A stretch of DNA of 64,000 bases from Henriciella marina DSM 19595 (GCF_000376805.1 NZ_AQXT01000002.1:3209990-3273989), one strand, 5' to 3'. Positions 1 through 8,885 are shown, counted from the stretch's first letter. The notes: generated by a model not told the origin, from the sequence alone. Numbers and translations: made by a program.

Positions 1-1
1 G

Positions 2-823
2 CGCCCGCCTGCGCCGCGCGAAGTGGTCTGCCACGCCTCGGCCTGGGACCTCGATGACGAGGAAGACGTGCGCATCAAGATGTGTACCGAGGTCAATGCG
101 GAAGACTTCTACACCGTGCACCATGAGCTTGGTCACAACTTCTATCAGCGCGCCTACAAGGATCAGGACTATCTCTACAAGTCCGGTGCCCATGACGGCT
201 TCCACGAAGCGATTGGCGACTTTATCGGCCTGTCGATCACGCCGGTCTATCTTGAGAAAATCGGCTTGATCACCGAGGACCAGATCCCCGGTGCCGACGC
301 CGATACAGCGCTTCTGATGAACACAGCGCTCGACAAGATCGCCTTCCTGCCATTCGCGCTGACGGTCGATAGCTGGCGCTGGGATGTGCTGGACGGCACG
401 ACGGCGCCAGAAGACTACAACTCGTCCTGGTGGGAAAAGCGCACCAGGTATCAGGGCATCGTTCCGCCGGGCCCGCGTCCGGCAGACGCCTTCGACCCGG
501 GGGCGAAGTATCACATCCCCGGCAACACGCCGTATCTTCGCTATTTCCTGAGCTACATCATGCAGTTCCAGTTCCACGAAGCGGCCTGTGAGCAGGCTGG
601 CTGGGATGGCCCGCTGCATCGCTGCTCGATCTACGGGAATGAAGAGGTTGGCGCGCGCTTCAATGCGATGATGGAAATGGGGGCCTCCGAGCCTTGGCCA
701 GACGTGCTGGAGACCTTCACCGGCACGCGCGAAATGGATGGCTCTGCGATCATCGAGTATTTCGATCCGCTGATCGGCTATCTCGAAGAGCAGAATGAAG
801 GCCGCCGCTGCGGCTGGGAATAG
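2..823 (+). CDS. M2-family zinc peptidyl-dipeptidase (ACE-like), 5' end outside window
   Basis: C-terminal part of a peptidase of family M2 (angiotensin-converting-enzyme-like), which removes dipeptides from peptide C-termini, normally in the periplasm. The frame is open from the left edge, so the GTG at 23 is not taken as the start. The zinc motif HELGH lies in the stretch HHELGH (bases 120-137). About 20 residues further on is the third-ligand motif GFHEAIGD, in the spacing typical of M2. The preceding CHASAW stretch also matches the family. Roughly 270 residues are present of a protein usually near 600. It ends just before a terminator shared with the convergent M28 gene. Family assignment is firm; the substrate is unknown. 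Confidence 0.9.
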   Translation, partial: RPPAPREVVCHASAWDLDDEEDVRIKMCTEVNAEDFYTVHHELGHNFYQRAYKDQDYLYKSGAHDGFHEAIGDFIGLSITPVYLEKIGLITEDQIPGADADTALLMNTALDKIAFLPFALTVDSWRWDVLDGTTAPEDYNSSWWEKRTRYQGIVPPGPRPADAFDPGAKYHIPGNTPYLRYFLSYIMQFQFHEAACEQAGWDGPLHRCSIYGNEEVGARFNAMMEMGASEPWPDVLETFTGTREMDGSAIIEYFDPLIGYLEEQNEGRRCGWE

Positions 824-845
824 GCCCCAATTAAGCCAGACAGAT

Positions 846-882
846 AAAAGCCCCGGGCGAGAGATCGTCCGGGGCTTTTTTA
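846..882. terminator. Bidirectional intrinsic terminator
   Basis: Arms AAAAGCCCCGG (846-856) and CCGGGGCTTTT (869-879) form a GC-rich hairpin with a T-run to the right and an A-run to the left. It lies between two convergent genes (peptidases M2 and M28) and can serve both. Confidence 0.85.
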
Positions 883-899
883 TTCAGGTTCAGCTGAGT

Positions 900-1868
900 T
901 CAGCCGGCCTCCTGGGCCACCCAGTCATCGGCCGCCTCTGCGACCAGAATGATCGTGTCGATCGCGCGGGCAAAGGTCTCCGGGGCGACCTTGTCAAACG
1001 TGTCGGTGACCCTGTGATAGTCGGCATGGTCTTCGACGCCGAGATAGATGATCGGAAGACCGGCGCGCAGGAAGGGTGCATGGTCCGACAGGGCCGACCA
1101 GTCCTGCTCTCCCCATTCCGGGCTGTCATGCCCGCGTTTGAGGGTGAGAGGCGTAGACGTTGCGACCCTGTCAATCAGCGGCACAAGATCTGGAAAATGG
1201 TGTGTGCCAACCGCGAATATTTCTCCTTTGTCAGCGCGCGAAACCATGTCGAGATTGAGATTGAAGGCGACCCGGTCTTCGATGGATGGCGGCAGGTCGC
1301 GGACGAAGGCTGCCGATCCGGCAATCCCCATTTCCTCTGCATCGAAGAAGGCGAAAACGATCGTGTTTTCCGGCGGGTTCTTCTGAAACCAGGCAATGGT
1401 TTCCAGAAGGGCCGAGACGCCGGACGCATTATCGTCGGCACCGTTATAAAGGCCGTCCTCGCCTATGCCGAGATGGTCGAAATGGGCGGACATGACGATG
1501 ACGGGCGCGTCCGGGCCTGCCTCGATAACGGCGAGCACGTTGGTGCCGCTGACGCTATCTTTTGCATCAGAGAAGCTGGCCGTATCAAACGGGGCGTCAT
1601 AGGTGCCCGCGCTGAGCGATGGGACGCCAAGTCCCTCAAGCTGGGTGGTGATCCACTCGCGCGCCTTCAGATTGCCAGGTTCGCCGGTGCGCCGGCCCTC
1701 AAATGCGTCTGACGACAGTGTCTCAAGCGAGGAGAGCGCCCGGTCTGCATCATGAAATTCGGGGGTATACTCGCGGTCCGCAACGGTCGCTGCCACGTTG
1801 GTGTCATGCTCGGCCGGACTGGAACAGGCGGCCAGAAACAGTCCGGCGGCAACAATACATCTGATCAT
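900..1868 (-). CDS. M28-family zinc peptidase, lipoprotein
   Basis: Probable membrane-anchored extracytoplasmic aminopeptidase of family M28. The start is placed at the ATG at 1868, giving 322 residues, because it begins a clear lipoprotein signal MIRCIVAAGLFLAAC with lipobox LAAC. A GGAG lies about 11 bases upstream. The longer frame to 1922 adds 18 residues that would precede the signal peptide. Candidate zinc ligands in family order are SAHFDHLG (His), NGADDNASG (Asp), DAEEMG (Glu pair), NLDMV (Asp) and YHRVTDTFDKV (His). The gene is divergent from bolA. Substrate not predictable. Confidence 0.9.
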   Translation of the reverse strand: MIRCIVAAGLFLAACSSPAEHDTNVAATVADREYTPEFHDADRALSSLETLSSDAFEGRRTGEPGNLKAREWITTQLEGLGVPSLSAGTYDAPFDTASFSDAKDSVSGTNVLAVIEAGPDAPVIVMSAHFDHLGIGEDGLYNGADDNASGVSALLETIAWFQKNPPENTIVFAFFDAEEMGIAGSAAFVRDLPPSIEDRVAFNLNLDMVSRADKGEIFAVGTHHFPDLVPLIDRVATSTPLTLKRGHDSPEWGEQDWSALSDHAPFLRAGLPIIYLGVEDHADYHRVTDTFDKVAPETFARAIDTIILVAEAADDWVAQEAG

Positions 1869-1946
1869 TCGTGGGAAATCTCCATGGGACAACGCCTTGA
1901 CCATACGGCCATTGGCCGCCATGTGCGAGCGTCAAAGGAGACTGCC

Positions 1947-2180
1947 ATGGCGATGGACCGCGCGACACTCGAGACCTATTTGAACGACGCTTTTCCGGAA
2001 GCTGAAATCATCCTGACCGATCTCGCTGGCGACGATAATCACTGGCAGGCCGAAATCGTTTCGCCGCAGTTCAAGGGCGTGCCGCGCGTGCGCCAGCATC
2101 AGATGGTCTATGCGGCCCTTAAAGGGACGATGGGCGGAGAGCTTCACGCTCTGGCCCTGAAGACGCGCGCGCCGGACTAG
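1947..2180 (+). CDS. BolA family protein
   Basis: Small BolA-type protein of 77 residues; the family works with monothiol glutaredoxins in iron-sulfur cluster handling. The start is the ATG at 1947, with AAAGGAG six bases upstream; a longer open frame to 1752 lacks support. The pattern fits BolA: an N-terminal helix, then VRQHQMVYAAL and a C-terminal ELHALALKT. No glutaredoxin gene is adjacent. The stop codon lies inside CTAG (2177-2180), which is also the stop of the convergent PAN-domain gene. It may be the alphaproteobacterial IbaG/YrbA-like type; the subfamily was not resolved. Confidence 0.85.
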   Translation: MAMDRATLETYLNDAFPEAEIILTDLAGDDNHWQAEIVSPQFKGVPRVRQHQMVYAALKGTMGGELHALALKTRAPD

Positions 2181-3415
2181 TCTTCGTCGTCGTCATCCAT
2201 ACGGCCGATGGGGCCGCCTAGCGGGTCGGGATATTCTGGATACCCTTCCGGCCAGCTATCGTCGTCATCGTCATCATCATCAGAGCTGCTGCGCTCTTCG
2301 CTTTCGTCCCGCTGGATGGGTTCAACGCGGGCATTCTCTGGCAGGCCATCAATAAACCCGGCCGTGGCATCAAAATCGCCCGGAAAGCCGCCCATATTCT
2401 GAACCGAATAAGCCGTCCCGTTTCTTTCGAGCGGACTTGGAAGTGACGGCAGACGGCTAGGCCGGGGAAGTGGTGGGCGCGTGTCGACGGATGTCGAAGC
2501 TGCTGGGGTGGTCCTCGTCGCCGAGCTGCCTGTTGGTCTTGCTGCCGCGGACGGTGATGCGGAAGTTTGCGTCACGGTCGGGGTCGCCGCTCGGACTGTG
2601 GTCTGCGCCTCAGTTGTGGGCTGCGGCGCCGGCGTAACTGTGCGGCGCGTTACATAACGCGAAGGGTCATTTTCAGGGCGCGCGATTGACGCGGGCGGAG
2701 TTGCGGCGGGCATGGTGCGTGCAGGCTGGCGCTGAACAGGGCGGGTCTCGACCTGACGTGTGACGGTTCTTGCTGGCGCGGTCTGGACAGGTCGCGGACG
2801 CTGCTCGACAGTCGCCGTGGTGCTGGCCGAGCGCGCCGCAACAGTGTTGGCGAGCTGCGTTCTGGTGCTCGCCGGCTGGCTGGTCCGGCGCGTCGCCGTT
2901 TGACGGACAGGCGCCTGCGGTGTCGGAAGCATGTGGCTGGTCGCCGCGCCGGAAGGCGCTGGTGGCATCGACGCGGTCGCCCGGCTGCTTGTGGTGGTCA
3001 TTCCGCCGGCGAGGACATCGCTGCCCGCTGGGCGCGATCGTACGGTTGTTCGGCGCGGCGCTGATCTTGTTGCAACGCTTGTTGTCTGAGGGGGCGCCAT
3101 GTCACCGCTGAGGCCCGACATATACCCCGGTCTTGGCTGCCTCTGCCCGACTGAGCTTTTGAGTTCGCACCGCGGCCCGACCCGGAAGGTTGGGGGCGTC
3201 ATCGACCAGGCGACGCAGCGTTGATCTTCGGCGCACGCGGCCGCGCAGGCCTGCAGGCCGTTGGCGCGTTCAGACTGGTAGGTCTGGCCAATGCGATAGC
3301 TGTCGGCTTCCACCGCCTCATCGGCCAGCGCGAGCGCGGGCAAGCCTGCAGCCATTACAGAAAGGCCGAGCAGACGGCCCCAGCGGGCGGTGATGGTGCG
3401 GGTCGTGATCTTCAT
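2177..3415 (-). CDS. Secreted PAN/Apple-domain protein with disordered linker and acidic tail
   Basis: 412 residues. A cleavable signal peptide ends near ALALA (about residue 31). A PAN/Apple-like domain (about 35-100) follows, with cysteines in the order ACAAACAEDQRC ... RCELK. About 220 residues rich in Thr, Pro, Ala, Gln and Arg look disordered. The C-terminus is strongly acidic, with an eight-Asp run and a final DDDDED. PAN domains usually bind proteins or sugars, so a surface-binding role is plausible but inferred. The start codon sits in the 3' arm of a perfect hairpin (3413-3430), and no Shine-Dalgarno sequence is visible. The stop overlaps that of bolA by CTAG. Confidence 0.75.
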   Translation of the reverse strand: MKITTRTITARWGRLLGLSVMAAGLPALALADEAVEADSYRIGQTYQSERANGLQACAAACAEDQRCVAWSMTPPTFRVGPRCELKSSVGQRQPRPGYMSGLSGDMAPPQTTSVATRSAPRRTTVRSRPAGSDVLAGGMTTTSSRATASMPPAPSGAATSHMLPTPQAPVRQTATRRTSQPASTRTQLANTVAARSASTTATVEQRPRPVQTAPARTVTRQVETRPVQRQPARTMPAATPPASIARPENDPSRYVTRRTVTPAPQPTTEAQTTVRAATPTVTQTSASPSAAARPTGSSATRTTPAASTSVDTRPPLPRPSRLPSLPSPLERNGTAYSVQNMGGFPGDFDATAGFIDGLPENARVEPIQRDESEERSSSDDDDDDDDSWPEGYPEYPDPLGGPIGRMDDDDED

Positions 3416-3430
3416 AGTCTGAAGACTATG
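3413..3430 (-). promoter_or_regulatory. Perfect palindrome over the start codon of the PAN-domain gene
   Basis: CATAGTCT, two bases, AGACTATG: 8-bp perfect arms. In the minus-strand transcript the ATG is the end of the 3' arm, so the start would be paired in the mRNA. It could equally be a DNA operator. Function inferred only from position. Confidence 0.4.
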
Positions 3431-3450
3431 CGCGAGGGATTAAGAGGTCG

Positions 3451-5277
3451 TTAGGCCTGGCCCGTCTTCTCAAGCTTTTCTTTCAGGGCTTCGATCTCCA
3501 ACCAGTCCATTTCTGCCTGCTCCAGTTCATCGCGGGCGGCGGCAAGCCGGTCGCTCAGTTTCTGGAAACGGGCTGGATCCTTGTTGAAGAGATCAGCATC
3601 CGACAGGTCTTCTTCCAGGCGCTCAATCTCAGCGCCAAGCTTCGGCATGGCTTGCTCGACCTCTTTCAGGCGGTGCTTGTCCTTGAAAGAGAGCTTCGCC
3701 TCGCGCTTCGGAGGCTCGCTTGTCTTGCTGCCAGATTTCTTCGAAGCTTTGTCAGAGGGCTTTGCCGCGACACGCGTGGTCAGCGATGGCACCTGACGGG
3801 CGGCGTCGCTCCAGCCGCCGGACGTCTCAACCCATTTACCGGCTCCCATAGGCACAAGGCAGCTAGTCACGATGGCATCGAGGAAGGCCCGGTCGTGGCT
3901 GACGAGGATCAGCGTGCCATCATAATCACTCAGCATCTCTTCCAGGAGGTCTAGCGTCTGCATGTCGAGATCGTTGGTCGGCTCATCCAGCACAAGCACG
4001 TCGGCGGGTTTGGCGAGCGAGATGGCCAGTGTCAGCCGGTTGCGTTCGCCGCCGGACAGGGCCGAGACGGGCTGGCGCAGCTGCGCTGGTGAGAACAGGA
4101 AGTCCTTGGCGTAACCGGCAACGTGTTTGGGGTGGCCCTGCACCATGATGGAGTCGCCCCCGGACGGGGTCAGCGCTTCCCAGAGAGTATCGGTGGGATT
4201 GAGGGTCTCTCGTGTCTGGTCGAGATAGGTAACGGTAAGCGTCTGGCCGATTTTTACCGACCCCTTGTCGGGCTCCAGCTCGCCCAGAAGAATTTTCAGC
4301 AGGGTCGTCTTGCCCACGCCATTGGGGCCGACAATGCCGATCCGGTCTCCCTTCAGGATGCGCAAGGAAAGATCATCGGCGATGATCGTGTCGCCGAACT
4401 GCTTTGATATGCCGAAAGCTTCGAGTACCTTGCGGCTCTGGCTGTCGCCGCTCTCCGCGCTCAACCCGGCTGTGGAGCGGGCTTCGTTCAGATTGGCGCG
4501 TTGCGTGGCGTGTTTGGCGCGGAGATCATGGAGGCGGCTGAGCCGGCCCATATTGCGCTTGCGGCGGGCGGTCACGCCGCGCGCGAGCCAGTGCTGCTCT
4601 TCCTTGAGGTGGGTCTTCAGGCGGCTGAGTTCTTTTTCTTCTTCGGCTTCGATGGCCCCGGCCCATTCATCGAAATAGGCATATCCCTTTGGCGACTTCC
4701 AGACCTTGCCCTGGCGCAGCCAGAGCGTCGTGGTCGAGACGTTCTCCAGGAAACGGCGATCGTGGCTGACCAGCAGGACGGCGCCGGAGAAAGATTTGAG
4801 CCGCGTTTCCAGCGTCTCGATCATCGGCACGTCCAGATGGTTGGTCGGCTCATCGAGCAGCAGGATGTCGGGATCCTGCGCGAAGGCGCGGGCAAGCGCG
4901 GCGCGGCGGATCTGGCCACCAGAAAGGGTCGCAGGGTCGGCGGCAGGGTCGATGCCAAAGAGGCCGAGTTCCGCCTCAGCCATCCAGATCGCTTCCAGCC
5001 CGTCGGCGGTATAGTCGAGCACGGTCTTGAAGGCGGAAAGGTCCGGCTCCTGTTCAACGGTGGCCGCTTCCACGCCTGGCTGGCGCCAGAGATCGCCTGC
5101 GTCCGGCACGTGCTGGCCGGTCACCAGCTTCATGAGCGTTGACTTGCCAGCGCCGTTTCGGCCGACAAGCGCAGCGCGTTCGCCGCGTGCGAGAGTGAAG
5201 GATACACCGGTAAAGATCGGTGTGCCGCCAAAGGTCAGCTCGACATCAGCGAGGCGAAGAATAGGAAGATCAGCCAT
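3451..5277 (-). CDS. uup: ABC-F family ATPase, Uup-type
   Basis: Soluble ABC-F protein of 608 residues with two ATPase domains and no membrane segments. Domain 1: Walker A GRNGAGKST (39-47), signature LSGGQ (118-122), Walker B DILLLDEPTNHLD (137-149). Domain 2: Walker A GPNGVGKTT (318-326), signature LSGGE (408-412), Walker B ending LDEPTNDLD (about 439). A basic linker, a KPSDKASKKSGSK-type tether and a C-terminal Glu/Lys-rich coiled coil (about 530-605) mark the Uup subgroup, linked to ribosome function and branched DNA/transposon excision. It lies 48 bases downstream of the ABC-2 permease but is not its likely partner, since ABC-F proteins do not drive transporters. Confidence 0.92.
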   Translation of the reverse strand: MADLPILRLADVELTFGGTPIFTGVSFTLARGERAALVGRNGAGKSTLMKLVTGQHVPDAGDLWRQPGVEAATVEQEPDLSAFKTVLDYTADGLEAIWMAEAELGLFGIDPAADPATLSGGQIRRAALARAFAQDPDILLLDEPTNHLDVPMIETLETRLKSFSGAVLLVSHDRRFLENVSTTTLWLRQGKVWKSPKGYAYFDEWAGAIEAEEEKELSRLKTHLKEEQHWLARGVTARRKRNMGRLSRLHDLRAKHATQRANLNEARSTAGLSAESGDSQSRKVLEAFGISKQFGDTIIADDLSLRILKGDRIGIVGPNGVGKTTLLKILLGELEPDKGSVKIGQTLTVTYLDQTRETLNPTDTLWEALTPSGGDSIMVQGHPKHVAGYAKDFLFSPAQLRQPVSALSGGERNRLTLAISLAKPADVLVLDEPTNDLDMQTLDLLEEMLSDYDGTLILVSHDRAFLDAIVTSCLVPMGAGKWVETSGGWSDAARQVPSLTTRVAAKPSDKASKKSGSKTSEPPKREAKLSFKDKHRLKEVEQAMPKLGAEIERLEEDLSDADLFNKDPARFQKLSDRLAAARDELEQAEMDWLEIEALKEKLEKTGQA

Positions 5278-5325
5278 GGCGGCGAGAGGTGCGGCCCAGC
5301 AGGGGCAGTCGTCAAGATATGTTGA

Positions 5326-6165
5326 TCAGGACTTCAGCTTGTAGCCGGTTCTGAAGAGCCACCATACCCAGAAAACGGCAACAAAAGTGAACCCGGCAGA
5401 GACGGCCGCGCCTGTTGCCAGCGATGTGTTCGACACGCCGATAAAGCCAGCCCGGAAGCCGTCGATCAGATAGAAGATCGGGTCGAAATGTGCCGCCGTC
5501 TGAAACGGCTCCACAAGAACCTTGATGTCGTAGAACGTGCCTGAAAGGAAGGTGAGGGGGACGATCACGAAATTGGTGATGGCGGCAAGGTGGTCGAACT
5601 TTTCGGCCCATATCCCTGCAATGGCACCGAGCGCGGCAAGGAAGATCGTGGCCATCAGGCTGAACCAGATCAGCGGCCAGACCATTGCGATATTGAGGCT
5701 GGCAAGTCCTGAGAAATGGATGGCAAGTCCGCCGACGATGCCAACCATGAGTCCGCGTGTGACGGCACCAAAGATGAAGCCGAGCGTCAGCTCAAGCGGC
5801 GACAGAGGCGGCATCAGGAAGTCGACCTGACTGCCCTGGACCTTCGCAATCGTCAGGGAGGACGAGGTGTTCTGGAAGGCGTTCTGCAGCATCGACATGA
5901 TGATCAGGCCGGGCGCCAGAAAGGAATTATAGTCGAGGCCGGAAAAGTCGCCGGTCAGCTCCCCCCGGTTGCCGAAGGCGAGCTTGAAGACGGTCATGAA
6001 CAAGAGCGTCGTGATAACTGGCGCAAACAGGGTCTGCATCCAGACCTTCAGGAAGCGTCCAACCTCACGCTGGTAAAGGGTCGAGAGACCGATCCAGTTG
6101 ATCGCGCCATAATTGCGCGGCGGGGCGGGAAGCGGGCGGGCGGCTGCAGAAATCTCATCGCTCAT
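5326..6165 (-). CDS. ABC-2 type transporter permease
   Basis: Integral membrane permease of 279 residues with about six hydrophobic segments and the ABC-2 pattern, including the amphipathic N-terminal stretch (YQREVGRFLKVWMQT) and a conserved region around PLTFLSGTFYDIKVLVEPFQ. It resembles the YadH/NodJ-like exporters, which pair with a separate ATPase. No such ATPase is adjacent in the window, so it may be encoded elsewhere. The gene heads a minus-strand run (permease-uup-PAN gene). Substrate unknown. Confidence 0.85.
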   Translation of the reverse strand: MSDEISAAARPLPAPPRNYGAINWIGLSTLYQREVGRFLKVWMQTLFAPVITTLLFMTVFKLAFGNRGELTGDFSGLDYNSFLAPGLIIMSMLQNAFQNTSSSLTIAKVQGSQVDFLMPPLSPLELTLGFIFGAVTRGLMVGIVGGLAIHFSGLASLNIAMVWPLIWFSLMATIFLAALGAIAGIWAEKFDHLAAITNFVIVPLTFLSGTFYDIKVLVEPFQTAAHFDPIFYLIDGFRAGFIGVSNTSLATGAAVSAGFTFVAVFWVWWLFRTGYKLKS

Positions 6166-6226
6166 GGGGGCTATTTAGGGGCTAGGGGACGCAATGACGA
6201 TAGCTAAAAGTCGCTTGCGCAAGGAT

Positions 6227-6277
6227 TTATCCCAGATATCCACAGGCTCCTACTATATATAGAAAGGTTGTGGAGAA
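6227..6277. promoter_or_regulatory. DnaA-box-like sites upstream of gcrA
   Basis: Two 9-mers differ from TTATCCACA at one position each: ATATCCACA (6236-6244, plus strand) and TTCTCCACA on the minus strand (6269-6277). A weaker TTATCCCAG lies at 6227-6235. They fall 118-168 bases upstream of the gcrA start. In Caulobacter, DnaA activates gcrA transcription, so the placement fits; binding is not proven. Confidence 0.5.
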
Positions 6278-6394
6278 CCCGCATCATCATATTGTGTTTC
6301 GTTTCGCCTTGGATACGATATATAGGTGTTCAGCACGGCGGCGAAATTCCGTCGTCACTATATCTAGGGTCGCATAAAGCCAGGAGGCCATCCA

Positions 6395-6919
6395 ATGTCT
6401 TGGACCGAAGATCGCGTCGATGTTCTGAAGAAACTGTGGGCTGAAGGTCATTCAGCCAGCCAGATCGCAAAGCAACTGGGTGGCGTGACCCGTAATGCCG
6501 TGATCGGGAAAGTCCATCGGCTTGGCCTGTCTGGCCGCGCAACGCCGTCACGGCCTGTGAAGCGCCCACCGCGCCTGGCGAGACCGAAGCCGCAGGTGCA
6601 GGCAGATGGAGCGTTGCAGGTTCAGGCCTCAGCATCACCGGAAGATACGCAGATTCGCCGTTCGGCTCAGCAGGCGATTCAGTCTGTTCTGGCCCCGGCG
6701 CCGGTTGCAGATGGTGAAGCAGCAACCATTCTCACGCTCCGCGACTCCATGTGCAAATGGCCAATCGGTGATCCGGCGGATCCTCAATTTGCCTTCTGCG
6801 GTCGCAAGTCGGACTGCGGTCCGTACTGCACCGAGCACGCAAAAGTGGCGTTCCAGCCGCAGCGCAAGCGCGAACGCAAGTCCAGCGACGAGCAGCAGGC
6901 GCGCAAGATCGCGGGCTAG
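6395..6919 (+). CDS. gcrA: Cell-cycle transcriptional regulator GcrA
   Basis: GcrA works with sigma-70 RNA polymerase at promoters carrying GANTC sites methylated by CcrM. The protein is 174 residues, essentially the family length. The N-terminal DNA-binding region (1-48) begins MSWTEDRVDVLKKLWAEG and contains SQIAKQLGG and NAVIGKVHRLGL. A Pro/Arg/Gln-rich linker follows. The C-terminal domain has SMCKWPIGDP, FCGRKSDCGPYC and a final basic tail. AGGAGG (6382-6387) lies 7 bases before the ATG. It stands alone, with upstream DnaA-box-like sites and its own terminator. Confidence 0.96.
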   Translation: MSWTEDRVDVLKKLWAEGHSASQIAKQLGGVTRNAVIGKVHRLGLSGRATPSRPVKRPPRLARPKPQVQADGALQVQASASPEDTQIRRSAQQAIQSVLAPAPVADGEAATILTLRDSMCKWPIGDPADPQFAFCGRKSDCGPYCTEHAKVAFQPQRKRERKSSDEQQARKIAG

Positions 6920-6934
6920 GCTCCAGGCGACCAG

Positions 6935-6980
6935 AAAAAAGAAAGCCGGGTCTCCATCGATGAGGCCCGGCTTTTTTCTT
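6935..6980. terminator. Intrinsic terminator downstream of gcrA
   Basis: AAAGCCGGGTCTC (6942-6954), a seven-base loop, then GAGGCCCGGCTTT running into TTTTTT. An A-run on the left makes it bidirectional, serving gcrA and the convergent antiporter gene. Confidence 0.88.
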
Positions 6981-7014
6981 GTCGATGTGCAGGCAAGGAA
7001 GTTGGAGGAGAGGC

Positions 7015-8763
7015 CTAGGCCGCTTCGGTTTCAACGCTTTCACCGAGGTCTTGCGGCTCATCGACCTCGAACCGGTCAGCTTCCCGGGACATCCAGTTTG
7101 CGACTTTCGCCTCCGTTACGCCGAGCTGGCGGAGGATATCGGCGGCCATCTCGATGCCTTTGGGTTCTCCCATGGCGAGCCATGCGCGCATGCCGAGATT
7201 GGCAAAGCGGCGCCGGTCTGCCTCATTATCGACGGAGACAAAGCGTGGCGTGTCTGGAAACTCGCGCTGCGCGGCGGGTGTCAGGTCACGGGAAACTTCG
7301 TAGCGAGGGGCCCCGATAACCACGGCGCGCGGATTGCGCCCGGCGACCGCTTCGACAAGTCGTAAGTTGGCGGCGTTCCCGAACGACACCTTGTAACCGT
7401 CAGCAATGGCCGACACGAAACGCTCAGGCTCTGCGTCGAGACAGACATGCGGGATACTGTGATCGGCCAGCGCATCGGCGGCGAGACGGCCTTCGCGCGT
7501 CATGCCGAAAATGATCACAGGTCTGTCCGGACCGATCGGCGTCGTCTCGTTCACAGAACGGGTCTGCCCCTTGAACATGTTTGCGACCTTGCGGGAGAGC
7601 TTCATGCCGCCTGCCGCCCAGAAGGGCGCAATCGCCAGCGACAGGGCGATGGAGGCAACTGCGATCGTGTCGAGGACAGGGGGCACCGCATTGGTTGCGA
7701 CCACAAGGATCGACAGGACAACCAGCGTAAATTCGGAGCCTTGGGCCAGCAGGAAAGAGAGCTGGATGCTACCGGGATTGCTCCATTGGTTAAGCCTGGC
7801 CGCAGCAAAGCCCGTCAGTGTTTTCACGACCAGAATGGCGACGGTCACTCCAAGGACAACGGGCCAGCGATTGATCAGCACGCCAAGATCTACCGACAGG
7901 CCGACCGACATGAAAAAGAAGGAGAGGAGCAGGCCGCGGAATGGCCCCGTCTCCATCTGAACCTGGTGGCGGAAGGCCGTCCCGGACACGGCAAGACCCG
8001 CAAGGAAGGCGCCAAGGGTCAGTGACAGACCAAGATAGGCGGTGGCCGATGCTGCGCCGAGCACAAGCAGAAGGGTGACGGCTGTGAACGCTTCCTGGTT
8101 ACGGGTCTGGGCAAGACCGCGCAGGACCGGCCCCATAAGGTAATGACCGGCCGCGAACGCGACCCCGAACGCAAGCAGCGCAAGGCCCGCAGCTTTTGCC
8201 ATCGTCATGGCGAGCTGCACGCCGTCGCCGTCTCCTCCGAGAGAGTTGGCAAAGATCAGAAGGAAGATCGCGATTATGTCCTGGAAGATCAGGACATGCG
8301 TGGCCGACCGGCCAAGCGGGCACGAGCCAAGGCCGCGCTCCACTATGACGCGCGAGACAACCGCCGTCGAGGAGAGGCCAAACGATATGCCAAGCGCAAG
8401 TGCGATGGGCCAGTCCAGACCGAACATCGTCAGGGCGATGGTGAAGGGAATACTGGTCAGGACAAGGTGCGCGGGCGCGAGCCCCATCAGGTCACGCTGG
8501 CTTTCGCGCAGCTCCCGCAGCGAAACGTGCAGGCCGATATCAAAAAGGAGGAAAACAACGCCAAGCTCTGCGAGCAGATGCGTTGTCGAGCTTTCCTCGA
8601 TCAGTCCGAAGACGTGCGGGCCGATCAGAATGCCGACAGCCAGATACCCGACAATGGGAGAGAGTTTGAGGGCTTTGGAGGCAAGTGCCGCTGCGCCACC
8701 GGCCGCCAGAAGCGTCATGGCCGGGATAAGTGCATCGACTGGTGCTGTTGCGGCATCCGCCAT
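7015..8763 (-). CDS. KefB-type potassium:proton antiporter (CPA2) with RCK domain
   Basis: 582 residues. The first 390 or so form the many-helix sodium/hydrogen exchanger core of the CPA2 family: GYLAVGILIGPHVFGL, GVVFLLFDIGLHVSL and HVLIFQDIIAIFLL. From about residue 415 there is a TrkA-N/RCK Rossmann domain (PVIIFGMTREGRLAADAL), ending in a region that gates such antiporters. The glycine-rich loop reads GMTREG, not the usual GxGxxG, so nucleotide binding may be altered. The family exchanges potassium for protons in pH and electrophile stress. No KefF/KefG ancillary gene is adjacent. It converges with gcrA at a shared terminator. Confidence 0.9.
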   Translation of the reverse strand: MADAATAPVDALIPAMTLLAAGGAAALASKALKLSPIVGYLAVGILIGPHVFGLIEESSTTHLLAELGVVFLLFDIGLHVSLRELRESQRDLMGLAPAHLVLTSIPFTIALTMFGLDWPIALALGISFGLSSTAVVSRVIVERGLGSCPLGRSATHVLIFQDIIAIFLLIFANSLGGDGDGVQLAMTMAKAAGLALLAFGVAFAAGHYLMGPVLRGLAQTRNQEAFTAVTLLLVLGAASATAYLGLSLTLGAFLAGLAVSGTAFRHQVQMETGPFRGLLLSFFFMSVGLSVDLGVLINRWPVVLGVTVAILVVKTLTGFAAARLNQWSNPGSIQLSFLLAQGSEFTLVVLSILVVATNAVPPVLDTIAVASIALSLAIAPFWAAGGMKLSRKVANMFKGQTRSVNETTPIGPDRPVIIFGMTREGRLAADALADHSIPHVCLDAEPERFVSAIADGYKVSFGNAANLRLVEAVAGRNPRAVVIGAPRYEVSRDLTPAAQREFPDTPRFVSVDNEADRRRFANLGMRAWLAMGEPKGIEMAADILRQLGVTEAKVANWMSREADRFEVDEPQDLGESVETEAA

Positions 8764-8885
8764 GGCCGTCCTCCTTGCGGTCTATATTGGCTTGTTATGC
8801 GCCGAAAGAAAGGCCGCCGCTTCGATTGGAAGCGGCGGCCCTGGTCTTGCCGGCGATTAAACCGGTAGAGACGTCGTTCTTGCGC

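Noticed and set aside
7447..8868. Plus-strand frames opposite the antiporter gene
   Set aside because: Shadows of a gene with complete antiporter and RCK motifs.
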